Shown: positions 1-15,800, counted from the stretch's first letter. The stretch is DNA of 64,000 bases from Zerene cesonia (GCF_012273895.1 NC_052120.1:4340001-4404000); one strand, 5' to 3'. The notes: generated by a model from the sequence alone, not told the origin. Made by a program: numbers and translations.

Positions 1-77
1 ATGGGCGTTCATGGGCGTCAGTGATCGCTTACCATCAGGGAAACCACTAGCGCAGTTGCCCGCTGCGACATAAAAAC
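1..77 (+). repeat. 3' end of poly-A LINE/SINE-type repeat (family A), cut by window start
   Basis: This fragment carries the 3' signature of a repeat present five more times here: a run like CGCTTACCATCAGG, then GCCCGCTGCGACATAAAA. Other copies lie at 13329-13646, 18861-19219, 23181-23315, 46836-47166 and 53750-54082. The terminal A run gives the orientation. Only the last part of the element is in the window. Confidence 0.75.
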
Positions 78-846
78 GTGCTTTAATGAGCCTAGATAGG
101 GTAATTCTTTATGTAGATACAATGAAAAGTTGTGTAATACGTAGATGTATTTGCTATTTGAACAGGATTCAACCCTTAAATAACTATACATTATATTATA
201 TATCTGATTTTATGTTAGGTTTATTTGGCGGTTAATTAATTTAAATGTACATAGTACCTTATTTAAAACTTAACTTTTTAGTTAAAATAAAAAATTGGTA
301 CATTTTAGGCGGGGATGCGAAACATTAGGTACTGTATCGTTGTGGGCGTAAAGCCATGGTATCGTATCGCGACCAACGGGCGGGGTAAGTCAAGTAGGCG
401 AAAAGTCACCCCTGCGGCGCCCAATCGCGGCTTAGATCCCGCCCTATAAGTCACAAAGGCATTTACTTAAAAGCAAATAGCTTTGTTTTCAATAAACATA
501 GAAATACTTGTCATTTAACGATCGTTAATTATTTCTTACAGTTTGAAACGTAAGGTAGCACAATAAAACAGTTAATTATACACTCTTTAAGAAAGGTATT
601 TTTCATATATCTAATCATAATAAATCATAACAATGTGACATTATGATCTAAAAACTGAAAAATAAATGAGTCTTTTTCTGGTTTTAATTAAATAAACATT
701 GCCTATACCTACAACTTTAACGTATAATGTAGAGTAGTTGTATCCATATTAAGTAGATATCTATTCTATCAGTTCCCATCCTAGTCTTTGTTCTACATTG
801 ACATGCTACAATTTAATTCGGTTGTGAGGTTAGATTGATATCTTAC

Positions 847-3800
847 CTGTAACAATTCCCATGTAGGGGCCAAGGGTGCACCGAAAGCATTTTGCGGCGG
901 CCGAAGTAGAGTCGGGTCGCCTTGAAGTTGAAGCTGTTTTGCGCTCCACATTAGTTCCTATTAAACATTAAATTGTGCTTACAATTAATAGAGGGATCAA
1001 AATTATCTTTGCTTTTTCATTTTTTTTACTTATTTTTATTTATTTATTTATTTATTACTCTTTAACAAATAATTGTACAGGAAACTTAAAAATATATATG
1101 AGTAACAAGTAAAAAAGAAAGAGTACAATTTGTTGCGCGGCCTTATCACTCAGAAGTGATCTCTTCCAGGCAACCCGGGCAAAAGGTAACGCATTATAGA
1201 TTTTTGGCGGGTCGAGAAACAAAATAGAAAAACAACGTACAACATATACCTAATATAATATATACATATACACATACACAAATACATAACACAAATACGT
1301 ACAACATTCTATATATATATACATATAAAACAAATTAAATATTAATTTCAAATATATAAAGGAGACTTAGGATTGGAATATAGGATAAAATAAATACCAA
1401 CTAAATACATACACATAGATAAATTATTGAGCCAAACTAGGAAGGGAAAGAAAGTGTTGACGTACTAGATTCTTGAAATTATTCCCATACATCCTTAATT
1501 AATTTCGGGCAATCGAATGAACTTTAAACTATAAAATACGTAAATAATTTATGATTTCGTAGTAGTGCCTACCCACAAATAGTATAGAACTATGTAGGAA
1601 AATATTTAACATTACTTTAATTGATAACAATGCTTTGTTACACATTCAATTGGAAACTAACCTGACATTTATCACTTGACATGAGCATGTGAAGTAGGCC
1701 TGGTGGTGGCGGCGCCAGAAAGGGTTCAGTGATAAGAGGCAGAGGACTGACGGCTCCCGTGCCTCCAGCCCCACTAGATCCTGCTGAAGATGCCGTGCTC
1801 AGAGGTGCTGAGTCATTCAGGCCGTTGATGCTAAACTAAAACAATATCACTCGTTGAACGGAAGGTATTTAATTACTTTTATTTATTTAACTGCATGCCT
1901 TTCCCGTCTCGATTACCACGAATTTTCAATTGAAGCTCGAGAACCAACCCATCTTAAGTGATAAGGGTGCCCTGGTATAACAACGTTCACCAGATCAGCT
2001 ATTATAATATGAAGCTAGAAATCTAGCTATGTAGTCGTACCTGAAAATTAAACGGCTGTGGTAGCGGTGTGTAAGGCGAAGGTGGTGATAGTTTCAAGGG
2101 GTGCGGCTTGTGAGCGTGGGCCAGCGATGGTGGAGGCAGAGAGCCTAATGAGCTGGCGTGCAGCTTGGGCTTTCGTGGACCACGCTCGTGCTGCACGGCT
2201 GTAACACAAAGAGGTTTTAACTATACAGATTCCAAAGATCTGATCTGATGTATTCAGACTAAATCATACCAAAAAAAGTTATTCGTATTCCATTGTTTTT
2301 TCAAAACTTCAGTACTTTTTATCTAATAAAAATGTAGGTAAAATACAAAGGAATTTATTTGATACATTTTCTAAATACCTAAATTAAAACAGCATTAATG
2401 ATTTTTCACAATTTTTCACGTAACATTAATTATAATGTGATAGATCGACGAGAGACTAAAAAAATACGACAGTAAATGTAAATATAATTCCAATAAAAAA
2501 AATATTTGGTTAAATAAAACCAAAAGAGAATATTATTTAATAACAAATAACTATAATGGAGTCCAAAATCGATCCTAAATGGACATGTTGCATCCGCTCT
2601 TGTAGAGATGAAGATACAATTTCTAATAAGAGTTTATTATTTTATTAAGGTAGCGATTGAATGTATGAACAAAGTTAAATCTGTAGTTGTTTAACATGTT
2701 GGATTATGGAGACGTGTAGCGCTTATACGCCGATCAGTGATCCCTGCGTAAGCTAGGATCTCGTCGCCTATAACCTGCATTAGGGGACTTTGTGAATACG
2801 ATTATGTTGATTTAATATAACACTTCCATTACTTTACCTTGTTAAGATGTTATGTAAACGCATAAAGCAACATTTAACTAGCTTCCGAAGGTTTTTCGTT
2901 GCATATAACACAAATTATTGAGTAATTTACTAAATTGCCCTATCATACGTAATTCTTAACAAGGAATACAAAGAAATAGCAAGTCAAACGATCGTCATGT
3001 TATCAAACATACAGAATTAACTATTCAAACATTAAGACTTCAGCTAAGAAGATTGTAACTCAAAATGCGGGCTTATAAAGAGTGCAGTGAGCATGTATAA
3101 AAAGTTAAACAGTTTCGATTGCATCAATGTGCACCACCCTAAATGTAATGACGTCACGCAATCAGCTTAGTGAGGCTGAGTCCATGAGAATGCGGCTATT
3201 GTGTGTGCACATGGCGCTCGCCGCTCGCTGCATACGCTCGGTTCCCGCGCGGCGGCTTACTCAGTACGTGAATAGTGACGGACACTACATGAGTAACAGA
3301 TTAAACGCTACACAAAAGGGTCGCTGCGAAACTGTTTAAAGCTAGAGAACTCGGGTAGAAGCTTACGATCGTAAGCAATTCTCTCAATTTAACGTTTTGC
3401 TTCTTTAATTCGGCCAATTATTCTTTTTCTAACCTTTAATATTTAAAGGTTTTGTGTTACTACTGATCAAATGCCTACTTTTTGATATTTGTTTATATCC
3501 TATTTTCTTGTTAGTTGCATATCTAGCAAAAAGCATTCAGTGCTTCTTAAAATACACTATACCTGAGTGTGCAATATTCAAATTTTCTAACAACGAGTAC
3601 AAATTATTTGCTTGGAATTATGATATAGATACAAGATTGTAAAAAACAGCGATAAAAATTTCTAATTGATTTCAATCGCGGACGTTGTACAGTTTCACCC
3701 CTGATTGAGGAAATCCCGCAACTGCTGATCCCAAGGCGACCGAGGCTTAAATTCATTTCTATTTTCATACTTAAAATTTCATAGATTAGTTTAGTTTAGG

Positions 3801-6800
3801 ATACTTTGTTGTAATTTAGATAAAAATTATTAAGAATTGTTTTTGTTATTTCCTTTTCCTGGCGGCTGAAGAATAAAAAAAAAAACATCGTGAGGAAACC
3901 GGCAAGTCCAAGAATTTAAAGTTCCATGACTTGTGACATCTGCCAACTTGCACTTAGCCAGAGAGGTGAATTATGAACCCTCATTGGAGGACTTTGTCCC
4001 TGCAATGAGAACAAATATGGGCATATAATTGCATCATCATCATCAGATTATGCAATTATGCAAGAATAGGAAATTAAATATCGGATACTCGAATTCGGAG
4101 TCATTTATTCCTGAAATTCCAGATAAAAAATCTAGCTGCTTGTTAATTTAAGGAATATAAAGCAATAATTGTTCATAAACATTAGCAATGCTATAAATAG
4201 TTTTCTATTTATTTTTTGTATGTTCAAAATTTTCCGTGAACTCAAAAAAACGTAGTTTTTGCTTTTTTTAACTTGTAGTTACGTAGTGATGTCCTACGTT
4301 TACGTGTACGCAATTGGAATCAAAAATGTTTAACTTCATTCTCTTTTCTTACGTACGTGTCTATGGAATTAAAAATGTTTAACTTCATTCTCTTTTCTTA
4401 CGTATGTGTCTAAATAAAGGCCATGATGGCGAAATATAGAGAACCTTTTGTTTATAGGGCACATGTAATCCCAAATAGAACACGTGCTTTTTTCTCGACT
4501 TCAACCCCGCTGTTGAGGAAAAAATATCAAATAAATACGCACCTTAACAGCTCAGCAAAAGAGTTTAAAATAATAAAATATAGTTCGACTCAAGGGTCGC
4601 TTAATTTGAGGGTTTGGTTTATAGAGTGACGCAGATATGTCCAAGTTTAATTAGTACTTTATGAGAAAGCAAAATAGAGTTTGATAGCGTTGTTATTTAT
4701 AGATGNNNNNNNNNNNNNNNNNNNNNNNNNNNNNNNNNNNNNNNNNNNNNNNNNNNNNNNNNNNNNNNNNNNNNNNNNNNNNNNNNNNNNNNNNNNNNNN
4801 NNNNNNNNNNNNNNNNNNNNNNNNNNNNNNNNNNNNNNNNNNNNNNNNNNNNNNNNNNNNNNNNNNNNNNNNNNNNNNNNNNNNNNNNNNNNNNNNNNNN
4901 NNNNNNNNNNNNNNNNNNNNNNNNNNNNNNNNNNNNNNNNNNNNNNNNNNNNNNNNNNNNNNNNNNNNNNNNNNNNNNNNNNNNNNNNNNNNNNNNNNNN
5001 NNNNNNNNNNNNNNNNNNNNNNNNNNNNNNNNNNNNNNNNNNNNNNNNNNNNNNNNNNNNNNNNNNNNNNNNNNNNNNNNNNNNNNNNNNNNNNNNNNNN
5101 NNNNNNNNNNNNNNNNNNNNNNNNNNNNNNNNNNNNNNNNNNNNNNNNNNNNNNNNNNNNNNNNNNNNNNNNNNNNNNNNNNNNNNNNNNNNNNNNNNNN
5201 NNNNNNNNNNNNNNNNNNNNNNNNNNNNNNNNNNNNNNNNNNNNNNNNNNNNNNNNNNNNNNNNNNNNNNNNNNNNNNNNNNNNNNNNNNNNNNNNNNNN
5301 NNNNNNNNNNNNNNNNNNNNNNNNNNNNNNNNNNNNNNNNNNNNNNNNNNNNNNNNNNNNNNNNNNNNNNNNNNNNNNNNNNNNNNNNNNNNNNNNNNNN
5401 NNNNNNNNNNNNNNNNNNNNNNNNNNNNNNNNNNNNNNNNNNNNNNNNNNNNNNNNNNNNNNNNNNNNNNNNNNNNNNNNNNNNNNNNNNNNNNNNNNNN
5501 NNNNNNNNNNNNNNNNNNNNNNNNNNNNNNNNNNNNNNNNNNNNNNNNNNNNNNNNNNNNNNNNNNNNNNNNNNNNNNNNNNNNNNNNNNNNNNNNNNNN
5601 NNNNNNNNNNNNNNNNNNNNNNNNNNNNNNNNNNNNNNNNNNNNNNNNNNNNNNNNNNNNNNNNNNNNNNNNNNNNNNNNNNNNNNNNNNNNNNNNNNNN
5701 NNNNNACTAGCAAATCCGGCGAACTCCGTTTCGCTACCAGATGGCTGTATGTGAAAAATTTTCCCGTTTTTCCGTTGAATTTTTTCCTGAATTTTCTATG
5801 CTATAAACCTCACGGAGCCCGAGACCTTTCCAACGAATGCAAAACCGTGGAAATCGGCTCGTGCGTTCTGGAGTTATAGCGTCAGGAAGGAAAAGCCGAC
5901 TTATTTTTATATAGTAGATTATTAGTTCTTAAGACTTAATACCTGGTACCGAAAATGAAAATGTCAATAACGGGTACTGATATGTTGATTATAATTTAAA
6001 AATATAACTAAGTTTAAAATATCTACAATGACTTACCTACTCTACAAACTTTCAAAGGGTGAAATTCAAATACACATACATAATACAAAGGCGCGAGGGT
6101 GCTCAGCAATTAAAAGTAAACAAAACGCATTTTTCAAAAAGTTTAAAAATCGGAACAACATGACGTGATAGATAGCCTCAGGCGTAATTTTTTTTTTGTA
6201 CTTTTCGTCTTAATTCTCCCGGTACTTAAAATTGGCATAATTATTATAAAGCGAATAATATTAAATAACAGACAATTTAAAGACTAATATAAATAAAAAA
6301 TCATACATTGTTAAATACCGCACAGTCTTATGTTGCTTGCTTCTCAAGCTTTAGCTATCTTACAAAACGATGTCTTAAACTTAAGTCTTGTTAGTCACGT
6401 CTAGACTCAGTTCAAGACAAGATTCTAGAAAACGCCTTTGTAGAAACTTACACCATGCCATGTGAGGAAGTGGGGCAGGTACTTATGTATCTACGTTGCT
6501 CTCGTGTAAATGGAGTGCTGCGGTCGATATTGTAGTGTTGTTCCTGCTCTTATCGAATAGTTTTATGAATTCGAATAGTTTTTACGATACAAGCAAAAAT
6601 TGTAAGCAAATACAAAGTTGGATCGTAAAATATGAAAAAGATAGAAGCATAAATTGATACTCATTATACAGATTTCGATATAGGTGTTAGGCTGTACCGC
6701 ATTTGGGTATTAAATTTATGTGTGTATAAGTTTATAACTTGAAAATTAATTTTCAAAAATTAATATCACAAAAAGTTCTTGGTTTTCATTCTTTGTAAAC

Positions 6801-9800
6801 ATATGTAAACTGATTAGTGCTAGGTATTTTCTATATAAGCTAAATAATACAAAAATATGATTAAATTATTTTTATGAACATTATTTGAAAATTTCAGAAT
6901 TCACCTTAACTCGCTCAAAATTTTGAACGACTTAAATTTATGAGAAATTTTGAAAGAATAGAAAAATTTTGATCACGAGGCAGAACTAATTTACTTTACG
7001 TTCCAAGACAATTTTTGGGTCGTTATAGCTACCTTTGACGATAAAAACATTATAATCTAAATGTACAAATTTTATCGATAATATTGAAAAGCCGTATCTA
7101 ACCATCGGGGTAAGTGAGAAGGTGGCCACCAGTCACGTCGGGGGGTGTGATTAATGACCCAATAATCCCAGTCTCCTCGCCTAGCCTATGAAAGCTTCAC
7201 GAAGCCGAATTGGTGAATGGTCAAAAGGTTTATTGACCGACCAAGTAAGAGGCACTACGTATACGTAGGTATATAGCATGATATTTGAAATTCTTATTTA
7301 AGTATTAATAATTTTACTAGGTATTGTAATTAATGACTAAATAATTTTTCAATATTGAAGAGAAGGAATTTTTGCATGTAAAAATATACCTATTCATGCA
7401 ACTTATTTTATATTTATAGAATGTTAGTGATCTTCTTATCGAATTATCCTAATTCCACATTATTCATTTTTATAAGCACGGTCACAGATAATACAATAAC
7501 CTAAATTAAATCGTTCTTTTAATTTCTAATATACAACAATTTATACATGATATATTATTTATGACATATTTAATTTAGGCCGTCGACCTATATATAATAT
7601 TTATTTTATGATTTCAATACATATAGCAGAAAACTGCATTAATAAAGCGATCATGTCGGAAAGCTCCTAGTCATTAGATATTTAGTCGGTTCATTGGAAT
7701 TCAGATATCATGACTTAGCACAAATGGAGAGCTTATGGAGAGGTACGGAATACGATACGGTAAGATAAAACCTCTACTGCTATGTTACTGTAATATAACT
7801 TTTACAAACCTCTATTCATAGATTATTGGAATAGGGAATTATTCAAAATTTCAATAATATTTTTTCATACGCGAGCAATTTTGGACAAAGTATAGGTAGA
7901 TGTACCGACTATTTAAATAACTATTTCTCAACAGATAATAAAATATGTTATAAAAATGTCTTCCTTTCCGACAACATTACAGTTCCATAGATGCGCATCA
8001 AAATCATCGTGTGGAAAATATCCGATGAGAGCGACCCCGTGGTCCGACATTCGTTTCAACGTTAATTCCAGCCGCATTTGTTCCATTACATTTCCGACAC
8101 AAAGTAGATACGCGTTTGCCGAATTGACTAGGTGGATGCGACGAAGCGAACCAAAAAGGAAAGAGATACCGAGAGCATTACACCTGAGCGTGATAGGGAG
8201 GATGAATCAAAAGTGAGAAAGATGTATTCAGAAGTGAAATAGTCTGCTGGCTGAGCACATCATCATTAACGAGCCAGTGAGGGCGGAGGGCAGCGAAGAG
8301 GCAGAGGGGGCGCGTCAGGTGCCCTGGCTCCCACGGCTCACCTGCGCACAAAATTATTCCTTACCGCAATCATATCTAAAGAGCACAATTCTTTAAAACA
8401 CACAGCTTCACAGAAGGTTTTGATCTCAGAAATACTTTCAAGTCCACAGACATTAATATGAGAAATATCTATCTATGTTCTTGTTCACCTTTAGTTCTTA
8501 AGATCATAAACACGTAACCAACCGTTTGTGAAATTATTATTTATTAATATTAATTATTAATATACTTGTAATAAATCAACAAAATTACGTGTATCAGAAT
8601 CCTGAATAAAAGTGTTGCTTTATAACTTACATATATGTATATATGAAAAACATACCTACTTAACAAAATTTCTAAGTATCAATACATATATTTTTGTGAA
8701 ATTATAATTGAATGTCAAAATAACTTTGAAAAAATGTTACCGAAGTCCCATATTTTAATCGAGACCAGCTTTATCACTCGAATCTAATGCTACAGCTTCA
8801 AATATTTACATAATGCATTGTATTTACATTTTGTGTTCAATTAGTCCGAGTAAATATTAAATGAACTATCATAATAACAGTTTGTCTATGGAAAAACTTG
8901 ACGACGCGGACGGTAACCGGCAGCGGTTTTTGAACGTTTGCCTGTTTCAAACTGAACAAGTTTCAGAGTGCGCTACAACACTTTACTCCCTAACTATAAA
9001 CAACTTTGTATTGTGACACCCTTGAGTTTACAAACCAACCAAAAGTATTTTTAGAAAATGCTTCAAATCAAACTGTTCGAAAGTATTCAATTCTTTCGAA
9101 ATAAGTAAATGGAGATCAATTGGAATTTAAGTTCCCAAACTATTTTATTTCACCATCTAAACTCTTTTGACAATGTTTACAACTGAGACTATATTTATCT
9201 CATACTCAAACATTCAAAACTATTCAAAGAAGTCAAAACTTTTTGAGTTAACTCTGAAAACAAAACACTTCTATTTAGATTTCATTCATGTAAAAACTGA
9301 GAGTTCAAATGTTTATCAAATAATTGTAATTTAATTACAAAAAGCAATCACAGCTAAACCTCAACAAATCCACTCGGATGTAACGCAATTAACCCCCGAC
9401 TGCATCGCCCAGGTTAATTAATTATCACGGAAGCTGACGAAAAAAATACCATCATTATACCTACCAGCTGTACGAGAGGTTTATCCTATTATAATTTAGT
9501 TTTATTACGGTGACCGTGCAATAATTTGTTCACGCACGATATTTGAAAATTAAATTTGATGTGAGAAATTCATTCCCTCCGTGTGATGTTCAGGGTGGGC
9601 TCACTTATTGTCAAAATATTGGTAATAATTCGTATTGTAGCGAGAACTCTGACAAAGCGCTGTATAAATCACATAATCGGATCGAACCCTCGTGCCTCGG
9701 TCTCTGAACCTTTATTTATTTAAAACATACAAATGTTACATATTCACGGACTTAACATAAATTTAAGTTTAAACAGGTATTCCAATTACATGTTTTCTTT

Positions 9801-12800
9801 TCTTTACGAATTACAAACCATGAATATTAACAAATGTACACTCTATTTCAATATGGTTGGATTATAAAAAATATAAATAACCGATTTACTTATTCTTTTG
9901 CGCTATTTACCGACTCAGCTCATGAATTAACAAAATTGTATGAAAATTAACAAATTAGTTTCATTTTCAATTATTATTGAAATGGGCGGACCTTACCAAC
10001 TTCAAAGGTTGATTCAAGCACCTTTCGAAAATTGCAAACAGTAGAAGAATACAGTTTCTACCTTAGCTTAGGTCCGCTACAATTGAACTGTAACACTGCA
10101 ATAAAGGTCATACAAGCATTAATAATTCCACAATAACAGAATAATTGAGCCCCTCACAGTCCCCTCGTGGTCAGGAGCGCAGGAGGTGTCGAACACGTGT
10201 TCCAACTCCTAAACTGCTCCCAAACAGCGATCTTTTCAATTTGATACGCTGTCGATAGGTGTAAGTCCACAATATAACACGCAATACTTTTGTACTGATG
10301 AGCAATAAAATTAAAGGGGCGTTTATGATTAATGTCATCAATAAAAACATTTTATGATCTATTATCCATAATATTTACTATAGTAAATGTAAGTTAAAAA
10401 AGAAGGAAATCCTGAAAAGTGTTTAAAATGATGCTTGATTTTCATAAGATCTAAGGATTATATATGATGATATGATACCTTTTCTCGACGAGTAGATGCT
10501 TGCTTAACAAAAAAACACGGTGCTTAAAAATTGTGCGGTATTATAAAATGCATAGTTAATAAATAAATATTTCAGTGGTTCGAGATATTTCACTAGCACT
10601 AGCGTGTTCAAGAATGTATTAAAGAAAACGTGTTAAATAAATTATAGACGATGTGAATGATGTTTAAAATTATTTATAGCAGATACAATGGGGTGGTTAT
10701 TATATATTTTAGTTTGTTAATTTGTTACTTAATGATAGAAAATAAATAAATCCCTATGATTATAAGGTTAACCATACATTACGCAATTAGCACCGGAAAG
10801 TAAAGGGGAGGTATCACATATTCAGTACTCAATAACACAGATAATATAATACTATACTTCAATGCTATGAAGAAATAACATTATTCGGAATACACCATAC
10901 AGCTACATAATTTTTATTCTAAACATTTGAATGTTTTCAGAGAACGCAACAAGGGAAACGATTCATTTCAATTCATTACTGTTTCAATCTTTGAAAAAAA
11001 GACTTCAAAAGGTAACGCACTGTGAATTCCGAATCTTGCGTGCGAACCGTTAAATTAAAAATAAATATTGTGAAACGTCAGTATGTTACCGGCGGGCGCC
11101 GAAAAATATCAGGGAAAATTGGGAAAAAGGCAGAACGGTTGGTTCGCAGGGGTGGTGTGGGGTAGGTGAATCTTTTTGTGAAGTAGAGAGAATTAATTTA
11201 ACCCGCTGCGGGGTTACACGACATGGCGGTAATTGAAAAGTTTGCCCCTTGTCGGCGGCGCGCCACCCACGACTGCGCGTCTTTGCGACACTTTGCTTTC
11301 ATTAAAAGACTTTGTGATAATAATTTGGAAAATTTTTATTTAAATATTTTTTCCATCTCTAGAATACAACTTTTTGAATATACGAATTATTTTCTATAGT
11401 TATATTATAATTGAGTAAGCCTGTGGAAAATATTAATATATTATAAATAATTGTATAAAAAATTCCATCCCTATCATCGTAGCAGCGTAGCTATAGCAAG
11501 TTCAGAATGATACTTAAACTCAAAGAGAAGAAAAAAATAAAACATTTACTATTACTATATTATAGAAATATTAAAGACCCGTTAACTTCTTCGCCGCGCG
11601 GGAAAGTTTTTCGTAGCAAAGTGAGCGTAGCGCGTAGCTTTATCGATTCGAATTAATTCAAAAAGTTAAATTGAGGATTACGTTTGTTTGATCGTGCGAA
11701 AGAAAACGGAAAATTGAGGTTAGATACATATTGACGAATGTGTAGAAATAAATTCGACCTAATTTTGCTTTTTCATTGTACCAAATAACGCCTTTGAAAA
11801 TTGTTTCGAGTAATAGAATCTACAATCCTGTAATATCTAGTCTAGATACATTCATGACTTATTTTTTTTTTATCAACATAATAAAAAAGGTTTTTAGCTA
11901 CGCTAGATACATTTAGTAATAAGTACTGTCTCACGTGACGGGTAAGTTTCGTGAGGGCGTATAATTACGCGAGCGAGTAAACATATAAAGGTAATCCGGG
12001 CCGCGGCGGCACAAAGTGATGCTCGTGAATAATTAAACGACGAAGCACCTGCGGCGAGACCACACTTTGCTACTTTTGAATATAGGGCTGCTATGAAGAG
12101 ATTTTATAATACAAGCAACATTTATAATAACATCCATACCGTTGCTCATTTACAACCCATTTAAAGTTATTATTAGATTTTATAAGTATTTCTACTAGGG
12201 CTTGTAGGTTGCCGTTTCTTATTTAGTTTATATTAAGTTTCATTAATTATTTTTGACAACCCTACACGTTAACTAAGAATCGCAAAAGCTCTGTCACATT
12301 CGAGTATGAGAACCAGCATCCGACTTGCGACCGACATGGGACTCCATGAATATTCAATTATTCTTAGTATTTCGCTTAATTATAGAGATTTAGATTTAAT
12401 CGAGTGATCTACATAAGTAGTTTATGGTGAATTATAAGTAGGTACTTTAAAATACATTTTTGCAATTTTCTTTAACGTGCTGAATTTCAAATTATTCATG
12501 CATTGATGCTGTTTCAATATAACTGAACACATAAATAACGTGATGTAAAAGAACCCAGAGCTGACAATGCAGACCGCAATATTGAATATGTGAAACGTCA
12601 TAATGACAGGTGGGGACGCGATGAAAATTGAAGCGATCGTCGGTGTTGCCTAGTTTTATTTCATTCAATATTTCAGCGCTCCACGGACAAAACAACCTGC
12701 TGTGAGCCTGATGTATAATGGATTGTGTTCTATGGTGTACACTCCGGGCATATCTAGTGCTGCTATTGTGCAGCACAACGTGAACGTTTTCGATACCTAA

Positions 12801-15800
12801 CCTGTCTGTTTAACTAGTTATATAACTAGAACGTATGTATGTAATGTACCTAACTACGTCTGATATTTTAAATTAGATCTGGCGCTTAATTCTGTCTACG
12901 TGAAGTACAATCTTCTTTTATTCTTCTTCAAGTATTCATTAGTACTGTGCTTATGAAAAAACTCAGCCAAAATGTTTTTGGTTTAACCGTATAGAGATAT
13001 CTAAATACATTCAAATGCTCCCTTCTAGCGGATACTATCTGGATTATCATTTTTTTTATTATGTTCAACATGCTGAATACATACCGTCTTTGTTCATATT
13101 AGCCTGGAAGCACTTAGCAAGTCTGCAGGCCCTGCACTGGTTGCGATGCGTTTTGTCGACAGGACATCGACCCTTCATCTCTCCCCCAGCTTTGCATGTG
13201 TATACTCGGTTCCGATGAATGGACCGTTTGAAGAAGCCGGAGCAACCTTTAGTTTAAAACGGCACTGTGTTGAGAAAAACGAGCATAACAAAAGAGAATA
13301 ATATTATAGTAGATAGAAGTTTTTTTTTATGTCATAGCGGGCAACTGAGCTGGTGGTGCCCCTGATGGTAAACGATCATCACCGCCCATGAACATTCGCA
13401 GAAGCATGAGAATGCTCTGAGAATGCTCTGCCCGCTTTTTAGGGATAAGGGATAAGGAAAGGATTGATGACTAGAAAGAAGGAATGGATAGGGAAGGGCT
13501 AGGAGAAGGAAATAGGCCTCCGGCTCCCCCACTCACCGTACGAACACTAATAGCAAGTTCATTTCACGCCGGTTTTCTGTGGGGGTGTGGTACTTCCCCG
13601 GTGCGAGCTGGCCCATTCGTGCCGAAGCATGCTCGACTCCCACGATAAATATATATAAATAAATAAAATTATAAATCTATTGCAAAAGCTCTGAGTTTGA
13701 GCGTCAATTAAAATTCATGTTATCGTACAATTGTTTTATTTTAAACAATATATGTTTATTTTATGTAAAAAACTGAATAGTAGGTATTTCTTGTAATTTT
13801 GACATAACTTATAATAAAGTTGTCAGGTATAATATTCAAAAATTGTAATCCAATGTTGTTAGTTTTAAATACTGACCGTCACAGCTATATATTCCATAGT
13901 GTTTCCCTGAACTTCTGTCGCCACAAACATTGCAGGGGATATCCAGTAGTCGATCTCCTGCCAAAAAAAGTACTAAGTATTAAGAATAACTAAAAGTTAT
14001 GAGCACTAGGTAAAGCTAATAAAATAATTATAATTTATTTAAAATTATGTAGGCAACATTTATAGAAAATCAGCTAAAAGTAAAAAAAAGTTAAGTTTTG
14101 AAAAATCCAAATAAGGCATCCTACGGTCTTGAAAGCACCTACTTTAATTCCCAAAACTATGCTATTCCGTTCTTAATTTTTTGTAAGTAAAAGTGAGGTA
14201 GTCTAAAATATCAAGTATTTAAATGAACGATTTAGTACGAAAACCGAATCGTAGCCTAACCAATAATCTTCCTCGATACTATTTATCTTAAGATGATAAT
14301 GTTTATTCAATAATTGACGCTGTAAGTATGCCGCTGAGCGCTCCCTTACCCAAAACGGATTAGTCAGATTACACCAATCTCGCTAATAACGTCGTGTTTT
14401 TGTTGCGTTTACTGAAACCTTCCCCTTCAGTTGCCCCTTTTCTTTGGCGCTGATCTAAAGACTTTTATTACACAATCTCGTAACAAAATGCTAAAAGTAA
14501 AAAATATTTTAGCTTTGTGCACTTAGTAGTCAATAAAGCTAATAACTTGTCACAAGGTACGTCAATTATTTGTAATTCACATTTACTCTAAATAATAATT
14601 AGAGACTGAATGTTTGATGAAAAAGTTGAGTTGGAGCATTTGAGTTTATATGTTTCTGGGATTCAAACAGATTATTGTTTATTTTGAATATATTCGTTCT
14701 CTGACAAATGGATATAAAAAAAACATATAAGAATGATTGTGATTTCCTTTGTCATCGTATATAAAAAAGAAAATATTGATACACTGTGATAACCGAAATG
14801 AAATCCTAATATTAAATAAATAACTCATATTAATATACTTAGAAAAGAAAGTACATAAACATCGTTTTACTTCCTGAATAAGCGGGCGGTGTAAAAGAGG
14901 ATAATAAGCTTTGAATCCTTTTGAAGACAGGATCTTTTCTTTTTTCACCGAATAGGACTTAGACGACTTTACCGATCGTCTTTCGGGCATCAGATGAAAG
15001 CTGTGAAGTGGCGTAATTATCCCTTTTTCTACTTTAAAATTTTTTATACACAAGGCGTGAGTTTATGCAGTAAGATGAGGCGATAACAATTTAAGGTCAA
15101 ATATTCGTTGTGGTAAGTAGGTACGAGCTTTATTATTCTTACTACATTTTTTTACTCTGGAGCCTTCGATCATAATAATGACTTTAGAGCATAATATTTT
15201 TATATTATAATAAAACATACTAATAATTTTGAACAAAATCGCGATTCGAAGACTGTTTACGCCTTCAAATTGTCAGACCTTGATCAAAATTACATAGGAC
15301 ATCATGGTAGGTACCAGCTATCAAATATAAAAATAAAATAATAAGAATCGCTTTACCGTGTAAAAAAATATGAAATACAAAAAAAAATGACAGTCGATTT
15401 GAAAACTGTCGAAAAAAAACGCTGGTAGATACAGTTTTGAACGACTGCCTAATATTTCAAATTTACTCAAACGCTTATTAAAGATACCAAGAGAAACATT
15501 TTTTAAATTTGCTTACACTATTTCCTATAGCAGTTTCATCAAAACAAAACTTATAGATTTTCTTCTCAAATTAGATAAAGGATCAATCAATGTAATAAAA
15601 GTTAACATATTCATATAATATACAATACTCACAATAACAAATAATTCTCTCGTGATAGAACGAGATGAGAGGTAGAGAAGAGAAGAACATATAATAAGAC
15701 AGTAAAATCGAGTGTCTTTATATTACACATTTTTTAGAAAAAACTAATAGGGGGCGATTAAAGAAAAGTAACAGAAACCAAAAAAAACAATTTTTGGGAA

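Larger units (their letters stand above)
2199..13084. other. Large dsf intron (between exons 3 and 4): mostly AT-rich non-coding DNA
   Basis: This 10.9-kb intron separates the DNA-binding-domain exon from the hinge exon. I see no coding exon in it on either strand. It contains a SINE fragment (3886-4050), a 1-kb gap, repeat debris (5706-5925), a truncated tRNA-like element (6945-6985) and several GC-richer islands listed separately. The remainder is AT-rich DNA without recognisable content. Confidence 0.7.

Noticed and set aside
4681..5754. Long frames on both strands through 4681-5754
   Set aside because: They consist of the 1000-N gap and carry only a few real residues at each end.
7956..8216. 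86-codon plus-strand frame in the dsf intron
   Set aside because: No domain, no neighbouring exons and no codon pattern; kept only as part of a GC-rich island.
8336..8350. Minus-strand GCGCAG/GTGAGC as a dsf alternative exon end
   Set aside because: No open, receptor-like sequence precedes it, and the known exons already join in phase without it.
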